From CAZSSM01 sp964609385 (GTDB lineage Bacteria > Planctomycetota > Planctomycetia > Isosphaerales > Isosphaeraceae): a stretch of DNA of 64,000 bases. The translations under genes were made by a program, and so were the position numbers. A model generated the notes under the pieces. The model saw only the letters and a program-made list of their open reading frames with translations, made no database searches and was not told the DNA's origin. The DNA lies in NCBI GenBank assembly GCA_964609385.1, contig CAZSSM010000016.1, positions 1 to 64,000 on the forward strand, written 5' to 3'. Positions 16,410 to 24,430 of this stretch are shown here, piece by piece. Each line of letters starts with the position of its first letter. The stretch's first letter is position 1.

Positions 16410-18071
16410 ATGGACCGCCTCAAATTCGTTCTGATGATCATCCTTCTGGGGCTACTTTCTCTTCGAGTCGAGGCCCAGAACGCAAACCTGACCGGGCTCT
16501 TTCCGGCTGGTGGGCAGATTGGTTCCACCGTCGAGGTGTCCCTGATCGGGACAATTCCCGAGGACATCGGTCCGCTCCACGCCCACGTCGATCGGTCCGG
16601 TTTGCGAGTCGAGCCTCTCGAGGCGACCGGAAAGGTCCGCGTCTTGATCGAAGACGATGCGGTCCCTGGTCGATATTGGATCCGCTTCACCAACGTGCAA
16701 TCTGCGTTCGACCCTCAGCCCTTCCTGGTCGGAACCTTGCCCGAGCGCCTCGAAGTCGAGCCGAATGACGCGAATGATCACGCGGAAGCGATTGGCGATC
16801 AGGTCTCGGTGGTCATCAATAGCCGGTTCGCCGAGTCGGGCGATGTCGACACCTTCGCGATCACGATGGAGGAAGGCCAGATCCTCGTGGCCGATCTCGA
16901 TGCTCATGAGGCGATCGGTTCGCCCCTCGACGCGATTCTCCAAGTCGCCTCGAGGGATGGGTTCGTGCTCCATCAGGTCAACGACAGTCCCGGCCTCGAT
17001 CCCCGACTCGTCTATCGTGCGCCCCATGCGGGCACCTTTCTGGTTCGCACCTTCTGCTTTCCAGAAACGCCCAACAGCTCGATTCGCTTCGCAGGTGGCG
17101 AAACCTATGTGTACCGCTTGACTCTGACGACCGGCGGGGCGCTCCTTCAGACTCACCCGTCCGTGGTCTCAATTCTAGAACCAGTCGGGGATCGATCGCC
17201 CCTTCAGCCGATCGGTGAGAACCTGAGTTTCGACCTCGTTGAGGATGCGCTTCAGATCGATCCGATCGACGACGAGACGTCGAGGGTCTGGGCACCAGGA
17301 CTGGCTGGAACCGTCGACGTCCTCCGGGTCAGTCATCGGGTTATCGTCGAGGGGGAGAGCGCGGACGATACCTTAGGTTGGGAACCTCCGTTGACCATCG
17401 GCGGCCGAATCAGTGAGCCCCACCAAACCGATCGCTACCCGATCGCGATCAGAAAAGACCGAGCGCTCAGAATCCGAGTCGAGGCTCACGCAATCGGATC
17501 TCCACTCGACCCCGTCCTAATCCTCCGCAGCGAAGACGGTTCGGAATTGAAACGAATCGACGACAACCGAGGCGAACTCGACCCAACCCATGTTTATCAA
17601 TCTTCTCATGACGGACGCGTGTTTGTCGAATTGAGCGATCTTTACGGTCGGGGTTCACCCGAAATGGTCTACCGGATCCATGTGGAGGAGCCGACTCCTC
17701 AGGTGGACTTGTGGGTCGACTCGAACCGAATCGTCGCTCCTCCGGGAGAGACCGTTTCGCTTCAGGTGAAGATCGATCGCCGAGACGGCTACGCGGAGCC
17801 GGTAGACCTCACCGTGATTGGGCTGCCTCATGGCGTCCTGACGTCAACGGCGACCTCCCGCGTCGGCGACGACTCGGCCAAATCGATCACTTTAAGGATC
17901 CGAGTGAACAACGATGCTCCGGCGTGGTCGGGGCCGATCCGCGTTGTGGGGTGTCCTCGAGGAGGCGACGACCGATATCGGATCGCGACCGCCCCCCTGC
18001 TCCGCAATGATCGTACGGCAACGATCTGGCTGACCATTCCGCCGAGGAACGACTTCCTAACGTCGGAATGA
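16410..18071 (+). CDS. Secreted PPC-domain (pre-peptidase C-terminal) protein
   Basis: A 553-residue exported protein with signal peptide MDRLKFVLMIILLGLLSLRV. It begins with an IPT/Ig-like domain (LTGLFPAGGQIGSTVEVSL) and then has PPC-like beta-sandwich repeats: VEPNDANDHAEAI with DVDTFAITMEEGQ about 110-230, and a second copy about 325-420 with HQTDRYPIAIRKDRALRIRV. A further beta region about 430-540 is Ig/CARDB-like. PPC domains are non-catalytic and accompany secreted enzymes. This is the third gene of the DUF1549/DUF1553-DUF1501-PPC set; ATG 16410 follows a TTGAGGAT. Confidence 0.85.
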   Translation: MDRLKFVLMIILLGLLSLRVEAQNANLTGLFPAGGQIGSTVEVSLIGTIPEDIGPLHAHVDRSGLRVEPLEATGKVRVLIEDDAVPGRYWIRFTNVQSAFDPQPFLVGTLPERLEVEPNDANDHAEAIGDQVSVVINSRFAESGDVDTFAITMEEGQILVADLDAHEAIGSPLDAILQVASRDGFVLHQVNDSPGLDPRLVYRAPHAGTFLVRTFCFPETPNSSIRFAGGETYVYRLTLTTGGALLQTHPSVVSILEPVGDRSPLQPIGENLSFDLVEDALQIDPIDDETSRVWAPGLAGTVDVLRVSHRVIVEGESADDTLGWEPPLTIGGRISEPHQTDRYPIAIRKDRALRIRVEAHAIGSPLDPVLILRSEDGSELKRIDDNRGELDPTHVYQSSHDGRVFVELSDLYGRGSPEMVYRIHVEEPTPQVDLWVDSNRIVAPPGETVSLQVKIDRRDGYAEPVDLTVIGLPHGVLTSTATSRVGDDSAKSITLRIRVNNDAPAWSGPIRVVGCPRGGDDRYRIATAPLLRNDRTATIWLTIPPRNDFLTSE

Positions 18072-18314
18072 CGAGGCGCGGTTCTTTTTCCGAATTCGAA
18101 GCGCGGCAGACACCGATCGTCGCGATCATAGGGGTCGAGCTCGTCGGGCAATCTGGGCAGGCCGTTGCGTTTGCTTGGGAATCTGGAACGATGGAGCCAT
18201 CGCGACATTCTTCGGGGATCTCGTGTCGCGATGTCGGCCGCTCCTCTCCATCGCTTCGTGTCCGTCCGACATTCCGATATCCCCCGCTCACTCGAATTCG
18301 ACAGGTCTTTGAGA

Positions 18315-21305
18315 ATGCATCGAGCAGTCGTCCTCTTTTGTTTCCTCCTATTACTTCCCTCGGTCGCCGAGGGGCAGGCAACACCGACTTCGACCGAGTC
18401 GCCCACGTCCGGCTCGCGAATGCTGACCCACGAGGATTACGATCGCTGGAATTCCTTCCGGGGTCAGACCCTCTCGCGCGACGGGTCTTGGCTGAGCTAC
18501 ACGGTCCGGCCCGCCGACTCGGAACGGGACTCCCAGCTCAAGATCCGGGCCACCGACCGGGACGAAGGCTATGTGGTCACGCGCGGGCGTTCGGCTCGGT
18601 TCGCGCCAGAGCAAGACATCATCGTGTATCTGGTTTCTCCCGACCCCAAGGCCGTCGAGGAAGCGTCTGAGAAGAAACTCCCGCCCGATCAGCGTCCGGC
18701 CACTAAGCTAGAGATTCTCAACTTGGACTCGGGACAAACCACGACGACCGATCGGGTGACTAACTTTCAGATCCCGCAGGAGGCAGGGAGTTGGATTGCC
18801 TATCTCCGCGATCGGACGATGGAAGAGCCCGAGCCCGCCGCCGAAGTCGATAACTTCGGAGCGGAGGAATCGCAAGCCCAGGAATCGTCCGAGAAAACAG
18901 AAGAATCGGACGAAAACTCATCGGATTCGAAGAAGTCTGACGGACGCGACCTGATCGTCCGAAGTCTGACCGGTCGCGCCGAACTGGTCTATCCGCACGT
19001 GACCAGTTACACGTTCAACCGCGAGGGGACCCGACTCGCGTTGGCGACCTCCTCGAAGTCGGGCGACGCGGACGCACTGGCGATCCTGGAGCTCGGCCAG
19101 ATCGAGCCATCGATCGTCCTGGACGGTCCCGGCGAATATAAGCGAATGACCTGGGATGAATCGGGGACGCGACTCGGGTTTCTCTCGAACAAGGATACGT
19201 ACGAATCCGACGACCCCACATGGACCCTCTACTGTTGGAATGCAGAATCGGGCGAAGTCAAGCCGCTCGCCGCGACCGACTATGACGGGCTGAAGACGGA
19301 TTGGATCGTCTCGGACAACGGTTTCTTGCGATTCTCGAAGGACGGCTCACGACTCTATTTCGGCACCGCTCCGGAGCCCGATGATCCCGACAAAGCCGAT
19401 GACGACGAAAAAACAGAGAGTCAGAACGAAGAGAAGAAAGAACCGGAAGTCAAGGTCGACGTCTGGCATTGGCAAGACCCGTATCTCCAACCCCAGCAGT
19501 TACTCAACGTCGACTCGGAGCGTCGGAGGACCTACTTGGCAACGGTCCCTACGGACGGGGGCGCGATCGTCCAACTGGCCGACGAGTTGGTCCCACAGGT
19601 CCGGCTAGGTGCCGAAGGCGATGCCGACATCGCCTTAGGGATCTCAAATATCCCCTATCGGATTCAACGATCGTGGGATATCTCTGGCCCTTCGGATTAC
19701 TACCTGATCGACGTCGAAACCGGGTCGCGTGAGCTGGTCCGCAAGGCGTTCCGTGGTTCGATGAGCGTATCGGTCGGAGGCCAATACGCAACGATCTGGG
19801 ACACGGACACCGAGCAGTGGTCGGCGCTCGATTTGGAGTCGCGCGAGGTCGTTGACCTGTCGGCGAACCTTCCGCATCCCCTCGCCGACGAGCTGCATGA
19901 CGAGCCATCGCCGCCGAGGCCGTATGGGCTCGCAGGTTGGACCGAGGAGGACGAGTCGGTCTTGATCTACGATCGCTATGACGTTTGGGCCGTCGATCCG
20001 ACTAACGGCGAAGCGCAAAACCTGACCGACGGCCACGGACGGGAGTCAACGATCCAGATGCGGGTGATCGATCTCGACCGCGACGAGCCGGCCCTCGACC
20101 CCGAGCAACCGCTTCTGCTCTCGGCGTTTCACGAGACGTCCAAGGCGTCGGGGTTCTACCGGGACGGCTTCGACGAGGCGGCCGAACCGGAAGAACTGAT
20201 CATGGGCGACGAATCGTTCTCGAGGCCCTCGAAGGCCGACGAAGGCGATGTGCTGATCTTTACCCGACAAACGTTCCGGAAGTTCCCGGACTTGTGGACC
20301 AGCGGCCTCGACTTTAAGGAACCGGAGCGGTTGACTGATGTCAACCCGCAACAGTCGGAGTATCGATGGGGGAGCCCTGAGCTTGTCTCATGGATGTCCG
20401 AGCCGTCCGAGGGCGAGGGCCAGGAACTGCAAGGGATCCTAATTAAGCCCGATGGGTTCGATCCCTCGAAATCCTATCCGATGATCGTCTACTTCTACGA
20501 GCGGCTTTCCGATCGGCTCCACCGCTACACGACCCCAGCCCCCGCGCGGGCGAGCGTTAACTTGAGCTTCTACGCGAGCCGAGGCTACGTCCTCTTCCTG
20601 CCCGACATCCCCTATCGGATCGGCGAACCCGGCCCAAGTGCCTGTGAGGCGATCCTACCTGGCGTCAAGCACGTCCTCTCGCTCGGGTTCGTGGACCCGG
20701 AACGTGTCGGGATCCAGGGGCATAGCTGGGGCGGTTATCAGGTGGCCTATCTGGTGACCAAGACGAACATGTTCGCCGCCGCCGAGTCAGGCGCACCGGT
20801 CAGCAACATGACCAGTGCCTATGGTGGGATCCGCTGGAGCAGCGGCTACAGCCGGATGTTCCAGTACGAGCAGACGCAGAGCCGGATCGGCGCAACTCTC
20901 TGGGACGACCCGGAAAAATATATTCTTAACTCACCTTTGTTTCAGGCTCCTAAGATTGAGACCCCGTTGCTGATTCTGCACAACGATCGCGACGGCGCGG
21001 TGCCTTGGTATCAGGGGATCGAGCTGTTTGTGGCGATGCGACGACTTGGGAAGCCGGCGTGGATGCTCAACTACAACGGCGAGCAGCATGGGCTGACACG
21101 CGACCAGAACCAACGCGATTGGTCGATCCGGATGCAGCAGTTCTTCGACCACTATCTCAAAGACGAACCGGCGCCGGTCTGGCTCGCTGAGGGCGTCCCA
21201 GCCGTCGATAAAGGCAAGACGCTCGGGCTCGAACTGGTCGAACCTGAGCCAACCTCGGCCGAAACGCCGGAACCTGAGCCCGAGGCAGTGACCGACCCGC
21301 AGTAA
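18315..21305 (+). CDS. S9-family serine peptidase (prolyl oligopeptidase/DPP-like), secreted
   Basis: A 996-residue exported peptidase. The ATG at 18315 starts a clear signal peptide (VVLFCFLLLLPSVAEGQ); the open frame upstream to 18165 has no signal. Residues about 35-640 form a WD40-like beta-propeller, interrupted by acidic low-complexity stretches rich in Glu, Asp and Lys near 175-210 and 360-380. The alpha/beta-hydrolase domain follows: nucleophile Ser in GHSWGGYQ near 802, Asp in HNDRDGAVPW near 890, His in EQHGL near 925. A Pro/Glu-rich tail of about 40 residues ends the protein. S9 enzymes cleave short peptides. It is convergent with the redoxin gene. Confidence 0.93.
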   Translation: MHRAVVLFCFLLLLPSVAEGQATPTSTESPTSGSRMLTHEDYDRWNSFRGQTLSRDGSWLSYTVRPADSERDSQLKIRATDRDEGYVVTRGRSARFAPEQDIIVYLVSPDPKAVEEASEKKLPPDQRPATKLEILNLDSGQTTTTDRVTNFQIPQEAGSWIAYLRDRTMEEPEPAAEVDNFGAEESQAQESSEKTEESDENSSDSKKSDGRDLIVRSLTGRAELVYPHVTSYTFNREGTRLALATSSKSGDADALAILELGQIEPSIVLDGPGEYKRMTWDESGTRLGFLSNKDTYESDDPTWTLYCWNAESGEVKPLAATDYDGLKTDWIVSDNGFLRFSKDGSRLYFGTAPEPDDPDKADDDEKTESQNEEKKEPEVKVDVWHWQDPYLQPQQLLNVDSERRRTYLATVPTDGGAIVQLADELVPQVRLGAEGDADIALGISNIPYRIQRSWDISGPSDYYLIDVETGSRELVRKAFRGSMSVSVGGQYATIWDTDTEQWSALDLESREVVDLSANLPHPLADELHDEPSPPRPYGLAGWTEEDESVLIYDRYDVWAVDPTNGEAQNLTDGHGRESTIQMRVIDLDRDEPALDPEQPLLLSAFHETSKASGFYRDGFDEAAEPEELIMGDESFSRPSKADEGDVLIFTRQTFRKFPDLWTSGLDFKEPERLTDVNPQQSEYRWGSPELVSWMSEPSEGEGQELQGILIKPDGFDPSKSYPMIVYFYERLSDRLHRYTTPAPARASVNLSFYASRGYVLFLPDIPYRIGEPGPSACEAILPGVKHVLSLGFVDPERVGIQGHSWGGYQVAYLVTKTNMFAAAESGAPVSNMTSAYGGIRWSSGYSRMFQYEQTQSRIGATLWDDPEKYILNSPLFQAPKIETPLLILHNDRDGAVPWYQGIELFVAMRRLGKPAWMLNYNGEQHGLTRDQNQRDWSIRMQQFFDHYLKDEPAPVWLAEGVPAVDKGKTLGLELVEPEPTSAETPEPEPEAVTDPQ

Positions 21306-21341
21306 GATCCGATCGACTGTTTTCAATAAGACCGTCGTGAC

Positions 21342-21379
21342 ATCCCGGAGACCTCACCGTTTTGGTGAGTCTCCGGGAT
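21342..21379. terminator. Bidirectional hairpin between S9 peptidase and redoxin genes
   Basis: Arms ATCCCGGAGACCTCACC and GGTGAGTCTCCGGGAT pair over about 16 bp with one bulged base and a 4-5 nt loop. It sits between two convergent stops; the U tract is poor, so termination is inferred from position and stem strength. Confidence 0.75.
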
Positions 21380-21424
21380 CGCGGTCAAGGGCGAAGACGA
21401 GACGATTGTATGAATCGGTCTCGA

Positions 21425-22003
21425 TCAGTTCAGTTGCTCGAGGGCTTGGACCAGCTCACTAGCCGGAGCGCGTCCACCGTGCGAACGACTGATCTTGGCA
21501 TAGGTGATCTTTCCATCCTCGTCGATCACGAAGGCCGACGGATAAGCGGTCTCGCGCGGCTGGTCCCACCGGAGCCCGTAAGCGTTGGTGAAGCGGTAGT
21601 CGGGATCGATCAGGAACGAAAACGAGTCGGGAAGGGTCTTGCTGCCGAGGAATTCTTCGGCCTTCGCCTGCAACTGGTCACTGGGTCCCGGATAGATCAG
21701 GACGACCTGGGCGCCGGCGGCTTCGAGATCGTTCTGGGCTCGGAGCAGCCCGAGGACCTGCTGGTTGCAGATCGGGCACTGATAGCCGGGGAATCCACGG
21801 AGGACCACCAGGGCAACGGGACCGTCTTCCAGAAGCGCAGACAGTTCGACCGTTTTGCCATCGAGGCCCTTGAGTGCGAAGTTGGGCGCTGGCTGGCCGA
21901 CCTTAGGTTCGTCGGCTTTGGCCGAGATCAAGCCGACCCCAATCAACGCAGCAAGCACAATGAGCAAACCGGAGAGCAACGGACGGGGGATTCGAGTAGA
22001 CAT
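21425..22003 (-). CDS. Membrane-anchored AhpC/TSA-family redoxin
   Basis: A 192-residue thioredoxin-fold protein with an N-terminal membrane anchor or signal (LLSGLLIVLAALIGVGLISA). The redoxin domain starts at VGQPAPNFALKGLDGKTV and carries a CXXC site C76-PI-C79 in FPGYQCPICNQQ. This matches the peroxiredoxin-like AhpC/TSA group (DUF899-like and PrxQ-type neighbours). The likely role is thiol-dependent peroxide reduction or disulfide exchange outside the cytoplasm. It is a single gene facing the S9 peptidase gene; 94 nt further right is the end of nhaA on the same strand, so the two could be co-transcribed. Confidence 0.87.
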   Translation of the reverse strand: MSTRIPRPLLSGLLIVLAALIGVGLISAKADEPKVGQPAPNFALKGLDGKTVELSALLEDGPVALVVLRGFPGYQCPICNQQVLGLLRAQNDLEAAGAQVVLIYPGPSDQLQAKAEEFLGSKTLPDSFSFLIDPDYRFTNAYGLRWDQPRETAYPSAFVIDEDGKITYAKISRSHGGRAPASELVQALEQLN

Positions 22004-22097
22004 CGGGAGGGTCTCTCAAGGAAACATCGGTATCGAGGGGACAAACCGCCGCCTCATCCCTGAGCGATCCCGGATCAGGATCGGCAAGTCTTTCAGT

Positions 22098-23420
22098 CTA
22101 CCCCGTCGCGGTCATCGTTTTCTGTGAGTCCATCGACGATTTCGGAGCCTCGACCAGTTCTCGGTGTTCCCCAGGTCGGATCCGGAGCACTTTGGCGGCT
22201 CCTAAAGCCAAGAAGCCCGCACCAAAACTCCCCAGAGCCCCCATCTTGATCGAGTCCTGGATCGGGCCGGGATTGGGAAAGGCGGCCGTGGAGACGAACA
22301 AAGCGACCGTAAACCCGATCCCGGCGATCATCCCGAGCGTCACGAGGTGACGGAACCCCATCCCATCGGGCATCCGAAGGCCCAGCCCTTGACCAATTAA
22401 GGCGAATCCGGCGATTCCCAACGGCTTGCCGAGGATCAGGCCGGTTGCCACCGCGATCGTCCCGGCCCCCCAACTCTCAAAGGCCACACCGGCATTGACC
22501 AGGCCGAAGAGGCCGAGAATTAGCTCAACGGGTCGCTTCCACCAATGCTCGAACTCGTTTAGCGTGTCCGTACGCTCCTCCTCCTCCTCGGCGAAAGGGC
22601 CGAGATCGTTGGAGGCATGGGGCATGGTGGGGATGATCGGGACCAAACCGAGTGCCGCGTGGATCCCGGTCGCATGGAACGAAACCCAGCTCAACACGCC
22701 TGGGCCGAGCAGATACCACCAGAAGCTCCGGACTCCGAGTCGGTTCAGACCTAACCCCAGAAACACGGCGACGATCGTCAACACCAGCCAGTACGGCGCG
22801 GGCGTCTCCTGGGGATAGAACGAGGCCAAGATGATCAGGCCAGCCGCATCGTCGGCGATGGCGAGCAACAGAAGGAACGCGATTGCCGGATGCCCCGTTC
22901 CGAAGATCCACCGCGCGAAGAGGTAGCTGAACGCGATATCGGTTGCTGTAGGGACGGCCCAGCCGCGCCCCAAGTCGTCCATTCGACCAGTCGCCATGAC
23001 CACAGCCAGATAAAGCCCTGCCGGCATCACGATACCACCCAGGGTTGCCAGCAAAGGGGTTGCCGCCTTCCGAGGATTCGACAAGGCCCCTCCGGGCAAA
23101 AGGGCCTCCCAAACCTCCTTGGCCGCCAAGGCGAAGAACAATGCCATCAATACATCGTTGATCAGAAAGTGGACCGTCCAGTTCGACGATTCGCGCGAGG
23201 CCGACGGGATCAACGACAGCTCGGTGAAATGGCGGAACCCCTCGGAATCGAGATTGGCCCAGATCAGAGCGGCCAGCGTCCCCAAGGCGAGGAACAACGA
23301 GTTCTCGAACATGAATTGGATCGGGCGCCTGATCGGCGACCGACGCGGTTCGGGATCGGTGGACACCGCCGGCTTGCTCCTGCAATCGGGGATCGAACGG
23401 ATCGGGTTTAGACCTGTCAC
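22098..23420 (-). CDS. nhaA: Na+/H+ antiporter NhaA
   Basis: Exchanges cytoplasmic Na+ for external H+, giving salt and alkali tolerance. The 440-residue protein has the NhaA fold with about 12 TM segments, the motif TATDIAFSYLFA, the ion-binding Asp pair in LAIADDAAGLIIL, and a conserved final helix region MIAGIGFTVALFVS. An acidic loop FAEEEEERTD interrupts the middle. The GTG at 23420 has no good ribosome site; a GTG at 23366 or a later codon may be the true start, because family members begin shortly before PIQFMFENSLFLAL. The distal tail is polar. Confidence 0.94.
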   Translation of the reverse strand: MTGLNPIRSIPDCRSKPAVSTDPEPRRSPIRRPIQFMFENSLFLALGTLAALIWANLDSEGFRHFTELSLIPSASRESSNWTVHFLINDVLMALFFALAAKEVWEALLPGGALSNPRKAATPLLATLGGIVMPAGLYLAVVMATGRMDDLGRGWAVPTATDIAFSYLFARWIFGTGHPAIAFLLLLAIADDAAGLIILASFYPQETPAPYWLVLTIVAVFLGLGLNRLGVRSFWWYLLGPGVLSWVSFHATGIHAALGLVPIIPTMPHASNDLGPFAEEEEERTDTLNEFEHWWKRPVELILGLFGLVNAGVAFESWGAGTIAVATGLILGKPLGIAGFALIGQGLGLRMPDGMGFRHLVTLGMIAGIGFTVALFVSTAAFPNPGPIQDSIKMGALGSFGAGFLALGAAKVLRIRPGEHRELVEAPKSSMDSQKTMTATG

Positions 23421-23544
23421 TATGGGCGATTCGCTATGAGCCGACCAGTCGAAAACGAAATGGTTCGGTCATCGCGAACCTGAGCATTGATGCGAATCTG
23501 AAAACGTTCGTCGATCACCCTTCCAGTGGCGATGACTGATCGAC

Positions 23545-24021
23545 TCAAGTGTTTGAGCCGAGAGCCCGCTCGATCGCTTGGGCCATGGCGGCGAGTGGCT
23601 CGGGATCGGCCAATCGGTGATCGCGACCCACGACCACCAGTCGCGAATCGGGCAGGCCGCTCAAATGGAGGAGCGCCCGGCTGTCTTCGATCGGAATGAC
23701 GTCGTCATCGGAGCTGTGCAGGATCGTCGTTGAGGCTTTGGTCGACCTCGCACGACCGTATTTTCGCCAGGCCGGGCAAAGCAGGATCAAGGGGATCTCC
23801 CCGCTCTCCATGTTGATTGCCACGGCGCCTCCTCGCGAGGAGCCCACGATCGCGTCGATCTGGGAGACACGGAGTTGAGCCTCAGCGATCGCCATCGACG
23901 CATCGAAGTCGTCGTCGGGCAGTGCGGGGTTCAGGACGCGATGGCCCCGACCGATCAGATACGTCGGTTTCACGCCGCCGACAACCGACTGCCAACCATG
24001 AAGGAAGAGAATCGTCGCCAT
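23545..24021 (-). CDS. Small alpha/beta hydrolase
   Basis: A 158-residue compact alpha/beta hydrolase. It starts with MATILFLHGWQSVVGG (oxyanion His-Gly), has the nucleophile elbow GSSRGGAVA, a candidate acid in HSSDDDVIPIED and a candidate His in VGRDHRLADPEP, all in the expected order. The small size without a cap recalls YqiA/RBBP9-type serine hydrolases. ATG 24021 or the adjacent ATG 24024 is preferred; the frame is open to 24126 but that part is not family-like. Substrate unknown. It is on the same strand as nhaA, 124 nt apart. Confidence 0.78.
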   Translation of the reverse strand: MATILFLHGWQSVVGGVKPTYLIGRGHRVLNPALPDDDFDASMAIAEAQLRVSQIDAIVGSSRGGAVAINMESGEIPLILLCPAWRKYGRARSTKASTTILHSSDDDVIPIEDSRALLHLSGLPDSRLVVVGRDHRLADPEPLAAMAQAIERALGSNT

Positions 24022-24024
24022 CAT

Positions 24025-24430
24025 CAAAGTACGAATAGAAACCGTGTAGTCAGGTCGCGAGATCGCCCCCGATGATCGAGGCAGCCCCTTGCTGGAATCA
24101 TCTCCAAACCCGAGCTGATCAGGCAAGGTGTTCTTATCCGAAGACGATCCAATAAGGCTTCGGAAACGACTGACCTACGAGTTCGCCTGCAGATGAGCGG
24201 TATTCAAACAAAATCTGATCCGAGATCGCCCAGATGGTCTGTGCCTACTTAGACTTGGGAACGCCGATGGACCGTCGGCCCGGCCATCTCAGCATCAGCC
24301 TCGATGCCGAGAGATTCCTGGATAAACTCGATGTCTTGCCAATGCTGCAAATCGATTCGGGCCCGATCGAAAATCCAATCGTGCCCAAATCATAAACCAA
24401 TCAATAAAGCAGAAGTTGAGTCAGGTTCTC
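24025..24430. other. Intergenic region, no gene seen
   Basis: About 400 bases between two minus-strand genes. Stops occur in all frames, no family similarity was noticed, and I see no convincing hairpin or promoter boxes. It presumably holds the terminator of the metalloprotease gene and the promoter of the small hydrolase gene. Confidence 0.35.
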
